Positions 1 through 5,110 of a stretch of DNA of 5,146 bases are shown piece by piece; within the stretch, counting starts at the first letter, position 1; each line of letters opens with the position of its first letter. The stretch covers positions 1-5,146 of the forward strand of contig OMSP01000280.1 of assembly GCA_900313775.1 (NCBI GenBank). The letters run 5' to 3'. The translations under genes were made by a program, and so were the position numbers. The stretch comes from an uncultured Eubacteriales bacterium (GTDB lineage: Bacteria > Bacillota > Clostridia > Lachnospirales > Lachnospiraceae). The notes beneath the pieces are model-generated. The model saw only the letters and a program-made list of their open reading frames with translations, was not told where the DNA came from and did not search any database.

Positions 1-30
1 AGTTATCGCAGCCTTTGAAGAAACTGATCA

Positions 31-555
31 TCACGAGTCAAAGAACTCCTGATCGTTATCCAGCTTCAGCTTTTCCGTCTTCGGGTAAGTAAAGATGAGA
101 TCTTTATCTGCATTTGTCAGATACTCGACATATCTCGCCGCCTCCCATTTTGCCATCGGAAGATCGTGCATCAGATAATTGCCGCAGTTTACCGGCTGCG
201 CGCCCGGTACTTCACCCTCGTATTCTGCCAGATGGCGGAAGGCCTCCAGCATGACCGGGTACATATCTTCCGCGGCGGGACGGCCCTTGACTATGATATA
301 GCATCCCGTCAGGCAGCCCATCGGTCCCCAGTAGATAAGTTTGTCCTTCCATTCCGGATCGTTTCTCAGATAGGTGGCGATAATATGCTCGATCGTATGC
401 ATCGCCGCCGGGGCGATGGCCGGCTCGGCATTCGGCGTCTTCATGCGGATGTCGAATGTCGTGACGATCTCATCACCCAGCGTATCGATGCGGCTCTCGT
501 ATATTCCCGGTATGATCCTGGTGTGATCAACAGAAAAACTCGGTATCAGTTTCAT
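31..555 (-). CDS. luxS: S-ribosylhomocysteine lyase (LuxS), autoinducer-2 synthesis
   Basis: LuxS is a cytoplasmic metalloenzyme that cleaves S-ribosylhomocysteine to homocysteine and 4,5-dihydroxy-2,3-pentanedione, the precursor of autoinducer-2. It belongs to the activated methyl cycle. The 174-residue product has the metal-binding signature HTIEH (His53, His57, with catalytic Glu56) and the third ligand Cys124 in NCGNY. The catalytic cysteine Cys81 is in GPMGC, and substrate-pocket residues Ser6, His11 and Arg37 (FDIR) are present. All aligned landmarks of Bacillus LuxS are there, so it should be active. It is about 17 residues longer than the Bacillus enzyme (157 aa), mostly through a charged C-terminal tail (about 158-174). 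The start at 555 follows AAAGGAAA at 571-564, somewhat distant (about 11 bases). It lies 34 bases after the HTH gene without a terminator or clear promoter of its own, so it is probably the last gene of that operon. No pfs/mtn or methionine gene is visible next to it. Confidence 0.96.
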   Translation of the reverse strand: MKLIPSFSVDHTRIIPGIYESRIDTLGDEIVTTFDIRMKTPNAEPAIAPAAMHTIEHIIATYLRNDPEWKDKLIYWGPMGCLTGCYIIVKGRPAAEDMYPVMLEAFRHLAEYEGEVPGAQPVNCGNYLMHDLPMAKWEAARYVEYLTNADKDLIFTYPKTEKLKLDNDQEFFDS

Positions 556-589
556 GGTCTTCGTTTCCTTTCTATAAATTGATGCTCTC

Positions 590-808
590 TTATTCTCCGT
601 CCTCCGGGTCGTACTTCAGTATGTCGCCCGGCTCGCACGCCAACGCCTTGCAGATATTGGCGAGGGTGGAAAAGCGGATCGCATTTACTTTATTGTTCTT
701 GATCTTGGAGAGATTGACATTGGTGATCCCTACCTGATCGGCCAGATCATTGAGAGACATATGCCTTCTCGCCATCATCACATCTAATTCAAGCATGATC
801 TTCCCCAT
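590..808 (-). CDS. Cro/C1-type HTH regulator, YozG-like
   Basis: This is a 72-residue single-domain DNA-binding protein of the XRE superfamily, in the small YozG-like subgroup. The helix-turn-helix lies at about residues 18-40: SLNDLADQVG, then the turn, then ITNVNLSKIKNNK as recognition helix. It is followed by the family-typical IRFSTLANICKALACEPGDIL (43-64). No ligand-binding or dimerisation domain is attached. The start at 808 is set by an excellent site, AGGAGGTG at 820-813, which begins directly after the stop codon of the DUF2975 gene. Translation of the two is therefore likely coupled. In Bacillota, such regulators are commonly paired with a DUF2975 membrane protein (as YozG with YoaS in Bacillus subtilis), and that arrangement is seen here. 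I infer that it binds the TTATCG-N5-CGATAA palindromes around the operon promoter and autoregulates, but that link is not shown by sequence alone. The signal it responds to is unknown. Confidence 0.93.
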   Translation of the reverse strand: MGKIMLELDVMMARRHMSLNDLADQVGITNVNLSKIKNNKVNAIRFSTLANICKALACEPGDILKYDPEDGE

Positions 809-820
809 GATGCACCTCCT

Positions 821-1393
821 TTACACCAGACCGTCGACATCATTCTGCAGTTCCATGCCGTAGTTGAAATATCTTGACAGGCAGATGATGACCAGGCCGA
901 CCGCGATAAAATGCATATCCATTGAGCTTTCAATTTCGATCCCCGACATGGCAAGTCTGGCGATCACACTCATGATCAGACCGATAACGGGAATGGCGAT
1001 CAGGAAGATACCGATCTCGCGCACCATGCGGATGTTGTCCGGCTGGAAGGGTGTCTGACCCTTTGAAAACTTTGTCTCTCCGGCTGTCGTCTTGAAGATC
1101 AGATAGATATTGCGGCAGACCATCGCCATGATGCCGAGCATCAGGAACAGGGTGATGAAGAAAATGAGATATGTTCCCCATACTGTCTGTCCGTCTTTAG
1201 TCACCGTCTCGATGCTGAATCCGAATGCCGTCAAATCTTTTCCCATAGAGGGATCAACATCTGTAAGTTTGGAGACCAGCCCGTGGTGGCCGGCGATCAG
1301 GCTGATCACGATCGCGCCGACCATGCCGAAACCGATCCAGTAGCACACTTCTGCAATCTTTGAAATAATCGTTACCGCTTTGTTGAGTTTCAT
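821..1393 (-). CDS. DUF2975 family integral membrane protein (YoaS-like)
   Basis: This 190-residue membrane protein has four predicted hydrophobic helices, at about residues 11-34, 74-100, 126-148 and 161-177. The family hallmark TPFQPDNIRMVREIGIFLI is at 114-132, just before helix three. The ending CLSRYFNYGMELQNDVDGLV matches the conserved C-terminal pattern of DUF2975, where a tyrosine/phenylalanine-rich stretch and an ELQ-D motif close the protein. The loop between helices one and two (about 35-73) is polar and may be exposed. The biochemical function is unknown. Members are nearly always encoded beside a small HTH regulator, which suggests that the membrane protein senses something and modulates, or is controlled by, that regulator; this is inference. 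The start at 1393 follows a strong AAGGAGG (about 1411-1405). It is the first gene of the probable operon DUF2975 - HTH - luxS and is preceded by the promoter at 1486-1514. Confidence 0.92.
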   Translation of the reverse strand: MKLNKAVTIISKIAEVCYWIGFGMVGAIVISLIAGHHGLVSKLTDVDPSMGKDLTAFGFSIETVTKDGQTVWGTYLIFFITLFLMLGIMAMVCRNIYLIFKTTAGETKFSKGQTPFQPDNIRMVREIGIFLIAIPVIGLIMSVIARLAMSGIEIESSMDMHFIAVGLVIICLSRYFNYGMELQNDVDGLV

Positions 1394-1463
1394 GATCTAT
1401 TCTCCTCCTTAATACATTTTGTTTTCTAAAAACTAAACGATAATTTTCGCCAGGCATTAATCA

Positions 1464-1483
1464 TTTATCGTTTCTCGATAATT
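1464..1483. promoter_or_regulatory. Palindromic operator candidate 1 (over the transcription start)
   Basis: The sequence is TTTATCGTTTCTCGATAATT. It contains a perfect inverted repeat TTATCG (1465-1470) and CGATAA (1476-1481) separated by five bases. It lies immediately downstream of the -10 box and covers the predicted transcription start, where a bound protein would block initiation. It matches the second copy at 1521-1540 in 19 of 20 bases, and the one difference is in the spacer. The adjacent small HTH protein is the obvious candidate ligand (inference). Confidence 0.75.
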
Positions 1484-1485
1484 GG

Positions 1486-1514
1486 ATACTATCACGGCCA
1501 TTATTGTTTGTCAA
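1486..1514 (-). promoter_or_regulatory. Sigma-A promoter of the DUF2975-HTH-luxS operon
   Basis: Read on the minus strand there is a perfect -35 box TTGACA (1514-1509). A 17-base spacer follows, then a -10 box TAGTAT (1491-1486; five of six matches to TATAAT). Transcription would begin near 1479, giving a leader of about 85 bases before the DUF2975 start. Palindromic sites abut both sides, which is the geometry of a repressed promoter. Confidence 0.85.
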
Positions 1515-1520
1515 CACTTT

Positions 1521-1540
1521 TTTATCGTTTTTCGATAATT
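1521..1540. promoter_or_regulatory. Palindromic operator candidate 2 (upstream of -35)
   Basis: The sequence is TTTATCGTTTTTCGATAATT, with arms TTATCG (1522-1527) and CGATAA (1533-1538) around a five-T spacer. It lies six bases upstream of the -35 box on the minus strand. It repeats site 1 in direct orientation, with a 57-base offset. There is a run of T after it on the plus strand (1539-1550), but the six-pair AT-rich stem is too weak to be a convincing terminator. Duplication of the site around the promoter favours an operator. Confidence 0.72.
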
Positions 1541-1574
1541 TTTTTATTTTACCAATGAATCGCTCGGAAAGCAT

Positions 1575-1606
1575 CAATAAAAAAGGAGCCGATTCGTGGC
1601 TCCTTT
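1575..1606 (-). terminator. Rho-independent terminator, minus strand
   Basis: AAAGGAGCC (1582-1590) pairs perfectly with GGCTCCTTT (1598-1606) around a seven-base loop. On the minus strand, the stem runs into a T-rich tail (1584-1575, TTTTTTATT-like). There is no T tract after the stem on the plus strand, so it acts on minus-strand transcripts. It sits about 27 bases after the stop codon of the broken gene at 1633-1849. It separates that gene from the DUF2975 promoter. Confidence 0.88.
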
Positions 1607-1632
1607 CGTGAAAATGTATACTCCCGCATCCG

Positions 1633-1849
1633 TCATTCCCGGTGAAACAGGACAAACCCGCCCTTCGGCGTGTGCCCGGTATCCCACAGCTCCCTCAAAT
1701 CCAGCCACCGGTATCCGCTGTAAGTCACGGCTTTGACCAGCACCGTATCCGGCTGCGCATCCTCCCAGGCGCATCATGAACGTCCGGGACCAGTCCTGGT
1801 TGCCGCCGTAGGATCTTCCTATATAAAAATGATCCAGTTCACGCTTCAT
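1633..1849 (-). pseudogene. Internally deleted and frameshifted remnant of an uncharacterised clostridial protein
   Basis: From ATG 1849 the minus strand reads MKRELDHFYIGRSYGGNQDW and on to LGGCAA (residue 33, ending at 1751). In a different frame, from about 1755 to the TGA at 1635-1633, it reads VKAVTYSGYRWLDLREL, then WDTGHTPKGGFVLFHRE and the stop. Both parts look like real protein. From memory, they resemble the two ends of one Clostridia family of about 200 residues. That family begins with a GGNQDWF...GGC(A/G)A motif and ends with a WLDF..LWDTG...KGG motif. If so, more than 100 central residues and the frame have been lost near 1748-1760. A matching terminator still follows. An in-frame ATG at 1861 preceded by AAGAGAAAG-like sequence, or ATG 1903, could be the original start. 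The family's function is unknown to me; the GGC motif recalls papain/C39-like cysteine peptidases, but that is only a suggestion. Confidence 0.72.
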
Positions 1850-1899
1850 CTCTGTCCGCATTCCCCTTACAATTCTTTCTCTTGCATACTTGTATTCTA

Positions 1900-1951
1900 T
1901 CATATGACCCTGACTGCATAAAAACACAAGAACCGGCTTGTGGTCATATGA
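1900..1951. repeat. 10-base inverted repeat in the divergent intergenic region
   Basis: TCATATGACC (1900-1909) is the exact reverse complement of GGTCATATGA (1942-1951), with 32 bases between. Each arm contains the palindrome CATATG. Inside lies a second smaller repeat, CACAAG (1925-1930) and CTTGTG (1937-1942). The repeat lies between the divergent remnant gene and the amidase, and its right arm overlaps the amidase promoter spacer. It could be a regulator binding site or a stem in RNA; neither can be decided here. Confidence 0.5.
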
Positions 1952-1966
1952 GAAATGGGAGATAAT
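1938..1966 (+). promoter_or_regulatory. Putative promoter of the amidase gene
   Basis: TTGTGG (1938-1943) and GATAAT (1961-1966) are separated by exactly 17 bases. The -10 box matches five of six consensus positions and the -35 box matches the key TTG. Transcription would start near 1973, very close to the ribosome binding site, leaving a leader of only about 16 bases. The call therefore remains tentative. Confidence 0.45.
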
Positions 1967-1988
1967 AGTTCTGCGGAAAGGACATGCC

Positions 1989-3224
1989 ATGATACAGATC
2001 AACGGAAAGCGCCTGATCGATGATATCGACCGTCTCAGCGGTATCGGGCTCGGCGAAGAAGGAAAACGGACAAGAACAGCAGCGACCGATGCGGACAAAG
2101 CGGGCCGCGATGCGGTATGCACATGGATGAGAGAAGCCGGCATGCAGATCACGATCGACAGAGTCGGCAATATCTTCGGCGTATGGGACTGTGCGCCGGA
2201 AGACCACGTCGATACTGCCCCGCTGATGCTGGGCTCTCATATCGACACCGTGATCAACGCCGGGAAATATGACGGGTGCCTCGGCGTTCTCGCGGGCATC
2301 GAAGTTGTCCGCACAATGCAGGAGAATGGAATCACGCCGGACAGACCGATCGTTGTCGCGGCATTTACCAACGAGGAAGGCGTGAGGTACGCACCGGATA
2401 TGCTCGGCTCACTCGTCTTTGCCGGCGGCATGAGTGCAGATGAGGCTCTCGCAGTACGCGGTATCGATAATACGGTGCTCGGCGAGGAACTCGCAAGGAT
2501 AGGATACGCCGGTAAACCCTGCGACTTGCTCACTCCCTGCGCTTTTATCGAATTGCATATCGAACAGGGACCGATCCTGTACAGAGAGAATATCCGAATC
2601 GGCGCCGTGGAAGATCTCCAGGGCATCGCCTGGTATGAGATCACTGTCACGGGCCACCAGAATCACGCGGGCACGACGCCTACCCATATGCGATGCGACG
2701 CCGGACTCGCCGCCGCAAAGATCAATATATTTTTGAGAAAGCATTGTGAAATGGCAGGCAGCCGGACTGTCGCGACGGTCGGGACCTGCTCGTTTGAACC
2801 GAACGCGGTCAACGTGATCCCCGGAAAAGCAATCTTCACAGTCGATCTGCGCAACCCGGATGAAGCTTGCCTGCAAGCGGAGGAACAGGCTCTCACAGAT
2901 TACCTGAAAGAACTCGAACAGACGGATCAGGTCAGGATCACCGCGCGAAGAGTATCGCGGTTTGAACCCGTCGTTTTTGATCAGGGGATAGTGGAAAAAA
3001 TCGAGTCAGCAGCCCGCTCACGCGGACTTTCCTGCAGGAGAATGACCTCCGGGGCCGGACAGGACGCGCAGAATCTCGCGACGATCTGCCCGACCGCAAT
3101 GATCTTTGTGCCGAGTGTCGGCGGCATCAGTCATGATCCGGAGGAATATACTCGTGATCAGGATATCATCAACGGCGCGAATATCCTGCTGGATATCGCC
3201 GTAGATATCACGACACGCAGATAA
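1989..3224 (+). CDS. M20-family Zn-dependent amidase, hydantoinase/carbamoylase type
   Basis: This cytoplasmic binuclear metallohydrolase splits a carbamoyl or ureido C-N bond. The family covers allantoate amidohydrolase (AllC), N-carbamoyl-L-amino-acid hydrolase and beta-ureidopropionase; the substrate cannot be chosen from sequence. The 411 residues show the family motifs in order: GSHIDTV (His84), KYDG (Asp95), NEEG (Glu129/Glu130, general base and metal ligand), ELHIEQGP (His190, Gln193), and GHQNHAGTTP (His226, start of the dimerisation domain). These are followed by NAVNVIPG (Asn275), DLRNPD (Arg288) and GGISHDPEE (His382). All five metal positions are intact and the length is normal. 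Residue 358 is Gln in SGAGQDAQ, where many relatives have His. The start at 1989 is chosen because GGAAAGGA (1975-1982) lies six bases ahead. A TTG at 1938 is in frame but lacks such a site, and ATG 1984 is out of frame. The gene is alone on its strand, with no purine or pyrimidine catabolism neighbours, so its pathway is open. Confidence 0.93.
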   Translation: MIQINGKRLIDDIDRLSGIGLGEEGKRTRTAATDADKAGRDAVCTWMREAGMQITIDRVGNIFGVWDCAPEDHVDTAPLMLGSHIDTVINAGKYDGCLGVLAGIEVVRTMQENGITPDRPIVVAAFTNEEGVRYAPDMLGSLVFAGGMSADEALAVRGIDNTVLGEELARIGYAGKPCDLLTPCAFIELHIEQGPILYRENIRIGAVEDLQGIAWYEITVTGHQNHAGTTPTHMRCDAGLAAAKINIFLRKHCEMAGSRTVATVGTCSFEPNAVNVIPGKAIFTVDLRNPDEACLQAEEQALTDYLKELEQTDQVRITARRVSRFEPVVFDQGIVEKIESAARSRGLSCRRMTSGAGQDAQNLATICPTAMIFVPSVGGISHDPEEYTRDQDIINGANILLDIAVDITTRR

Positions 3225-3226
3225 TC

Positions 3227-3856
3227 TCAGAATCCCAGCGTATCATTTACCAGGATCACATGGATCCTGCCCGCATGCCGCGAAAAGCGGGTGATCAGAA
3301 ACTGACAGCAGATCGTGTCAGGCGATTTGCAGTTCATGCATTTCCCCGTCTTACTGCAGGGCGTATCGAGGCCGAAGCGCTGCGCGTTGATCGGAGCAGC
3401 CACATTTCTGGCTCGTTTCATTGCTCCGTCCACATCATCGCAGACTTTATTCATGCCAACGATAAACACAACTTTCCGGGGGCCCTGAGCGATGGCCGAG
3501 ACACGGTTGGCATTTCCGTCGATATTGACCAATACGCCATCCTGCGTGATGGCATTGGCACTGGCCAAAAAGACATCAGCATCGTAGGCGGCGAGCATAG
3601 CCGCGCGCGGATCTTCACATTCTTTGCGATCGATGAAATTGTAAGCACCGCTTTTTAACGCATCCACCAGCCCGATCTCATGTGCGCTCACAGCGCCGCC
3701 CATCGTGACCGTGCTGCCCTCCGGGATCAATGCCAATGCCTGCTCTAACGCTTCCTCGCGTGTAGCAGCCCAATATCCGGACATGTTGCGGGATTGAAGT
3801 CCTTTTATAATTTCCTTTGCAAGTTTTTCATTTCTTTTTATGATGTTCTGATTCAT
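3227..3856 (-). CDS. LUD-domain protein (LutC/YkgG-like, DUF162)
   Basis: This 209-residue single-domain protein belongs to the LUD family, named for lactate utilisation proteins LutB/LutC. It shows the family's nucleotide/CoA-transferase-like core motifs: STVTMGGAVSAHEIGL (about 48-63), DADVFLASANAITQDG and LVNIDGNANRV (about 92-119), then GPRKVVFIVGMNKV. The C-terminal part has a cysteine cluster, DTPCSKTGKCMNCKSPDTICC (Cys167, 173, 176, 183, 184), typical of the stand-alone clostridial form and possibly metal- or cluster-binding. It ends with HVILVNDTLGF. No lutA or lutB partner is nearby, so lactate oxidation should not be assumed. The start at 3856 is set by AAAGGAG (3869-3863), which lies within the final codons of the kinase-like gene. 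Only one base separates that stop codon from this ATG. An in-frame TTG at 3877 is less likely. The gene ends two bases from the convergent amidase. Confidence 0.88.
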   Translation of the reverse strand: MNQNIIKRNEKLAKEIIKGLQSRNMSGYWAATREEALEQALALIPEGSTVTMGGAVSAHEIGLVDALKSGAYNFIDRKECEDPRAAMLAAYDADVFLASANAITQDGVLVNIDGNANRVSAIAQGPRKVVFIVGMNKVCDDVDGAMKRARNVAAPINAQRFGLDTPCSKTGKCMNCKSPDTICCQFLITRFSRHAGRIHVILVNDTLGF

Positions 3857-3857
3857 T

Positions 3858-4958
3858 TTACTCTCCTTTGCGGCCAATCGACCTGCCTAGATCAAACAAA
3901 GCAAATTTGCATTCGTTGATGATCCTCATTTTATTCCAGTTGGATAATTCGCTGTTTCCTTCTGCGTTGCTCATGATCTCATTTATACCGTCTGCATCTT
4001 CATCGACAAAACATTTGTCGATATTCCTCAACTCGCTTACAACAGTTTCCGCCTGCTTGGTGGCTTCATTAGACTCTTCTCTGAAAAGAGTATCAGGCTT
4101 ATCGCTGAAGTATTTGCGGTAACTGTCGATCTTATCCTCATCGAGCAGATAGTTTCTGACTGCCCGTCCGAACATCTCTTTCCTGTCCTTCAGCTCTTCC
4201 TTTTCTCTCTTGGCCTCTCTCTTCATCGTGCGGATCTTGGATTTGAGGAAAGATGTTCCCTTGATAAACACCGCATAATCATCAAACGCGGAAGGGTCAT
4301 CAAAATAGAGGTAGATCCAGATCCCTTCTACGATATACTTCTTGTCCCTGTGCTGATTTGCATAATCCATGGCGAACTTAACGAAATCAATGAACACCTT
4401 ATCCTCGTATTCTTCCTTGGAAAGGCTGTCTCTCTCATCGACGCCGATATAGTACTTAGCCCCCTCGCCGGCAAAGAAGCTGTAGAACATATCAGAATAA
4501 TCCTTCAGCTCATCCATGGTGAAATGATCTTTAGTGAGAAGCAGGTCGTCAAGCTCAATATGATCTATATCATCGCCCTCGAGTGTTCTGGCCATCATGG
4601 ATTTACCGCTGCCCGAATGGCCGAGAATAAAGCAGATATTCGTATCACCCGAATTGAAACTGTCCTCTTTATAGTAAAGATCCGGTTCTGAGACCATATA
4701 TTTCTCACTTGGCAGCTGCAGGTCAGCAAAGAATTCGCTGTCAGCTTTCATCTTATCTTTTATAAGAACATACATTTCCGGAACAGTATGCCCTAAAAAC
4801 TCATCTGAGTAATAGTTTGAGATTCTCCTCTGCCTTTTCGGAAGAACCCGGTATTTGGTATAAACTCTGTTGAGCTCTGTAAACGTAGTTATATGATCTG
4901 TTATGATGGCAAGCGACGGATCATTGACTGCCTGTTCCAATGATGTGTATTTTCCCAT
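3858..4958 (-). CDS. P-loop kinase-like protein of unknown function
   Basis: The 366-residue protein has a textbook Walker A loop, GHSGSGKS (113-120), preceded by the hydrophobic strand NICFILG. IELDDLL (134-140) resembles the acceptor-side aspartates of adenylate/shikimate-type kinases. KYIVEGIWIYLYF (207-219) is like the strand-three region of nucleoside and nucleotide kinases. A basic stretch about 236-270 (KSKIRTMKREAKREKEELKDRK) resembles an arginine/lysine-rich lid. These point to a small-molecule kinase fold rather than an AAA or ABC ATPase. The N-terminal 105 residues and the C-terminal 80 match no domain I recognise. There are no signal peptide or membrane helices, so it is probably cytoplasmic. 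The start at 4958 follows GGAAAGGG (4972-4965) by six bases. The gene is directly upstream of the LUD gene, whose ribosome binding site it contains, suggesting that the two products act together. The substrate is unknown. Confidence 0.85.
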   Translation of the reverse strand: MGKYTSLEQAVNDPSLAIITDHITTFTELNRVYTKYRVLPKRQRRISNYYSDEFLGHTVPEMYVLIKDKMKADSEFFADLQLPSEKYMVSEPDLYYKEDSFNSGDTNICFILGHSGSGKSMMARTLEGDDIDHIELDDLLLTKDHFTMDELKDYSDMFYSFFAGEGAKYYIGVDERDSLSKEEYEDKVFIDFVKFAMDYANQHRDKKYIVEGIWIYLYFDDPSAFDDYAVFIKGTSFLKSKIRTMKREAKREKEELKDRKEMFGRAVRNYLLDEDKIDSYRKYFSDKPDTLFREESNEATKQAETVVSELRNIDKCFVDEDADGINEIMSNAEGNSELSNWNKMRIINECKFALFDLGRSIGRKGE

Positions 4959-5008
4959 GGTTTTCCCTTTCCATCTGAAAACACTCGTGTACCGAACCTG
5001 TCATTCTT

Positions 5009-5017
5009 ATTTTACCA
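5009..5017 (-). promoter_or_regulatory. Putative extended -10 promoter of the kinase-LUD operon
   Basis: On the minus strand TGGTAAAAT (5017-5009) fits the extended -10 pattern TG-N-TATAAT with one mismatch. No good -35 box lies 17 bases upstream, as is usual for extended -10 promoters. The predicted start, near 5003, gives a leader of about 45 bases ending in the ribosome binding site of the kinase-like gene. Confidence 0.45.
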
Positions 5018-5060
5018 TAAAAATGTAAACCTGACTGTTGAAAACTGTAGGCGGATCACT

Positions 5061-5110
5061 ATAGAAAAACCGCTGTTTTTCCATGTATTCACAGGAATCA
5101 AAGCGGTTTT
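5061..5110 (-). terminator. Terminator-like hairpin of a minus-strand unit beyond the window
   Basis: AAAACCGCT (5066-5074) is the exact reverse complement of AGCGGTTTT (5102-5110). The 27-base loop contains a smaller stem, TTCC (5079-5082) with GGAA (5094-5097). On the minus strand the stem ends in TTTTT then CTAT, a short U tract. It probably ends a transcript that enters from the right, and it isolates the kinase promoter. The long loop makes it less typical than the one at 1575-1606. Confidence 0.55.

Noticed and set aside
166..582. Plus-strand open frame of 138 codons across luxS
   Set aside because: It is antisense to luxS, has no ribosome binding site and encodes an arginine/histidine-rich composition with no recognisable motif.
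1464..1540. CRISPR-like reading of the two repeated palindromes
   Set aside because: There are only two copies, the repeat is just 20 bases, and a promoter fills the space between them; no cas gene is present.
1938..1988. Upstream TTG start for the amidase
   Set aside because: The extra 17 residues have no family similarity and no ribosome binding site ahead of them. ATG 1989 has GGAAAGGA six bases upstream and places the motifs at normal positions.
1574..2170. Long minus-strand open frame across the amidase start and the broken gene
   Set aside because: Its first half is antisense to the amidase and has low-complexity composition. Only the part from about 1849 to 1751 is protein-like, and that part is reported within the pseudogene.
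3251..3269. Hairpin CAGGATC / GATCCTG near the end of the LUD gene
   Set aside because: It lies inside coding sequence, and neither strand has a T tract after it, so it is not supported as a terminator.
3260..3658. Plus-strand open frame of 132 codons
   Set aside because: It is antisense to the LUD gene, whose family motifs are clear, and it shows no motif or ribosome binding site.
3857..3877. TTG start for the LUD protein at 3877
   Set aside because: It would overlap the kinase-like gene and lacks the well-placed AAAGGAG that serves ATG 3856.
4350..4691. Plus-strand open frame of 113 codons
   Set aside because: It is antisense to the Walker A region of the kinase-like gene and looks like a shadow frame.
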